This document shows positions 22,349-23,714 of a DNA stretch of 23,714 nt, piece by piece. Each line of letters begins with the position of its first letter. Position 1 is the stretch's first letter. A program made the translations under genes and the position numbers. This stretch comes from CAYJPA01 sp964371945. GTDB lineage: Bacteria > Chloroflexota > Chloroflexia > Thermomicrobiales > UBA6265. The notes below the pieces were generated by a model. The model had not been told where the DNA came from and made no database searches. It worked only from the letters and a program-made list of their open reading frames with translations. The stretch spans positions 1 through 23,714 of the forward strand of contig CAYJPA010000088.1 in NCBI GenBank assembly GCA_964371945.1. Direction: 5' to 3'.

Positions 22349-23714
22349 TCACGCGGCGCGGGCATACGCGGCGGCGATCGAATCTGGCATTGGCGGCGGC
22401 ACGGTGTAGCCGAGGGCGGCTGGCCAGCCGACGGGTGCATCGGGCACGCCGCAGACCTGGAGTGGTGTTTTGCCGCGATGGATCCCGCGCGAGCGGACGC
22501 GATGGTTGTGCGAGACGGCGATCAGCGCCAAGAACCCCGGTGACCGCGTGCGGTGGACGGCGACATGGGGGCGGAGGACGCTGTGCCAGGTTTCAGCCAG
22601 ACTGCTGGAGCGGGTGGCGCCGTTCCAGGCTGCGATCAAGACGCGCGCGGCGGGTTGCCACCGCGGTGGGAATCCGTGAACCAGGGGCTCGGGCTCTGGA
22701 CCGAGCACATCTCGGTGACGCCAAGCCCAGCCCACGAGCGCCACACCAGCCGCTCCCAAGCTGACCGCGATATCGCGTTGGACCGCGTCAAGCTCGACCG
22801 CGAAGACGAGCAGACCGGGAAGCGCGTTTGCCAGGTGCGTCCGGACCGCGTCCACGCGGGTACGCAGATCGGCCGAAGCCTGCGCGCTCAGCTCCCCCAA
22901 CAAATCCAAGGCCGCGTCCAGTTCTGCCCGGCGCGTGGCCGCATCAAGCAGCCCGTCGCGCCCCGCCACCACGATACCGAGCAAGCGGCGAACCTCGCCC
23001 GTCACATACCGCAGATCGGCTGCGGTGCGGATGGTGCTGGTGACGATCGCTGCCTGGGCGTCCGCCGTGAGCTTCGGCAACGGTCCACTGGCCCGTTGCC
23101 CGGTCGCCCGCGCCTCCTCATTGGTGGCGGCTTTCACCCACCTCGCGGAGCTGGTTGCGACCGCCCGGTCGACGTGGGCTTGCGCCACCGCACAGCGATG
23201 CAGGACGTGCCAGACATCGCGTCCCGGCACCCGCGCGGGATCGACTGTGGTGCAGGCTGCGCCCGCGGCCGGGCCTCCATCATGCATGGTGGCCGTCCAG
23301 CGCAGTCCGCGCGCCTGCGCGTCCCACAGCACCAAGGTCCAACTCTCCGCATCGGGCGCCACCGGTCCGGCCGTTGCCCAGACGGCACCGCCAGACGCAT
23401 CGACCACACTCAGATAGGCGGCGTCATGGGCATTCCCATACAGTTCATCCACCGCCAGCGCACGGGGTTGCGTCGGAACGGTGCGCTCCAGACACGCCAC
23501 GGCTCGCGCTTCCGCGTCGTGGATCACCGTCCCAATGCTGGCCAGACTCACCGACCACCCGAACAACTCACGCAGACAGGACTGGATGCCGCGCGTGCTC
23601 GCATGGGCATCGAGCAGCAACGTCAGGATTGCTCGTTCCAGGTGTAACCTCCGGAATAAAAGTGATACAGCGAGTGCGGTTTTGCCGGGATAAAAGTGGT
23701 ACGCGTGGCCGCTG
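22349..23714 (-). CDS. DDE transposase-like protein, 5' end beyond the window
   Basis: About 455 codons are open to the right edge. An HTH-like N-terminal part (ERAILTLLLDAHASTRGIQS) is followed by a DDE/RNase H-like core. Candidate catalytic residues, counted from the TTG at 23620, are D58 (LAVDELYG), D135 (PGRDVWHVLHR) and E343 (SLAETWHSVLRPH), with a long helical insertion between D135 and E343. The C-terminal HRGKTPLQVCGV echoes the GRTP-type end of integrase-core transposases. Possible internal starts are CTG 23641 (GGAGGT 5 bases upstream) or TTG 23620, but no stop separates them from the edge. GC is much higher than in the gene downstream. Which IS family it belongs to is uncertain. 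Confidence 0.7.
   Translation of the reverse strand, partial: SGHAYHFYPGKTALAVSLLFRRLHLERAILTLLLDAHASTRGIQSCLRELFGWSVSLASIGTVIHDAEARAVACLERTVPTQPRALAVDELYGNAHDAAYLSVVDASGGAVWATAGPVAPDAESWTLVLWDAQARGLRWTATMHDGGPAAGAACTTVDPARVPGRDVWHVLHRCAVAQAHVDRAVATSSARWVKAATNEEARATGQRASGPLPKLTADAQAAIVTSTIRTAADLRYVTGEVRRLLGIVVAGRDGLLDAATRRAELDAALDLLGELSAQASADLRTRVDAVRTHLANALPGLLVFAVELDAVQRDIAVSLGAAGVALVGWAWRHRDVLGPEPEPLVHGFPPRWQPAARVLIAAWNGATRSSSLAETWHSVLRPHVAVHRTRSPGFLALIAVSHNHRVRSRGIHRGKTPLQVCGVPDAPVGWPAALGYTVPPPMPDSIAAAYARAA
23651..23702. repeat. Pair of 18-bp direct repeats at the transposase gene's 5' side
   Basis: CCGGAATAAAAGTGATAC (23651-23668) and CCGGGATAAAAGTGGTAC (23685-23702) match at 16 of 18 positions, 34 bases apart in the same orientation. 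Placed just before the transposase coding core they look like the multiple transposase-binding repeats found at the ends of some insertion sequences. No inverted partner was found near 22300-22350, so the other end of the element is not defined. Confidence 0.6.

Noticed and set aside
22331..22352. ACTTTACAG near the 3' end of the transposase gene as a possible inverted partner of the right-end repeats
   Set aside because: It matches the repeat unit too poorly to be called a terminal repeat.
22553..23647. Long plus-strand open frame of 364 codons opposite the transposase-like gene
   Set aside because: It is arginine- and glycine-rich with no domain pattern, and is antisense to a frame with a clear DDE core; a GC-rich shadow.

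Overview
The window is GC-rich genomic DNA from a bacterium. The combination of Tat-exported sugar-binding protein, GH8 glycanase, penicillin-acylase family protein, DinB-superfamily enzymes and frequent GTG/TTG starts with good Shine-Dalgarno sites suggests Chloroflexota, perhaps the Thermomicrobia side. That placement is inference, as no rRNA or other marker gene is present.

Layout. Positions 1-2650 are gene-poor: the start of a gene leaving the left edge (possibly cyclodeaminase-like), a remnant of an MmcQ/YjbR-type gene, one small membrane protein with a recognisable promoter, and a weak small ORF. From 2884 to 5016 lie a HAD phosphatase with a DinB-like protein upstream of it on the minus strand, then a small plus-strand hypothetical. 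From 5025 to 9156 is a minus-strand carbohydrate ABC import operon (binding protein, two permeases, short-chain dehydrogenase) with no ATPase gene. It is divergent from a long cytoplasmic-looking penicillin-acylase family protein (9311-11749). From 12138 to 14319 a maleylpyruvate-isomerase/DinB-family protein is followed closely by a Tat-type GH8 glycanase. From 14856 to 20085 a minus-strand run carries an MFS exporter, a hypothetical, a GT4 glycosyltransferase, a UDP-glucuronate decarboxylase-like epimerase and a putative sugar transferase, which together look like a surface polysaccharide locus. An alpha/beta hydrolase follows at 20490-21266. The right end (about 21300-23714) looks accessory: a conserved hypothetical of visibly lower GC sits just downstream of a DDE-transposase-like gene that runs off the window.

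How the genes work together. The ABC genes and the dehydrogenase form a plausible uptake-and-oxidation unit for a carbohydrate, needing a shared ATPase from elsewhere. The epimerase, GT4 and putative transferase probably make and use a UDP-pentose for a cell-surface glycan. The GH8 enzyme is an exported beta-glycanase.

The least ordinary material is non-coding or unassigned. There is a ten-unit degenerate heptamer array (16181-16250) and two long hairpins sharing a TCAGCATGACG core (4336-4435 and 11937-11979). There is also a two-hairpin palindromic element (20222-20268), an 11-bp hairpin inside the ABC operon, a small gene split by a +1 frameshift (14508-14883), an acylase with an HTH-like N-terminal extension, and an unassigned protein family next to the transposase. 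I found no rRNA, tRNA, CRISPR array or clear defence system.
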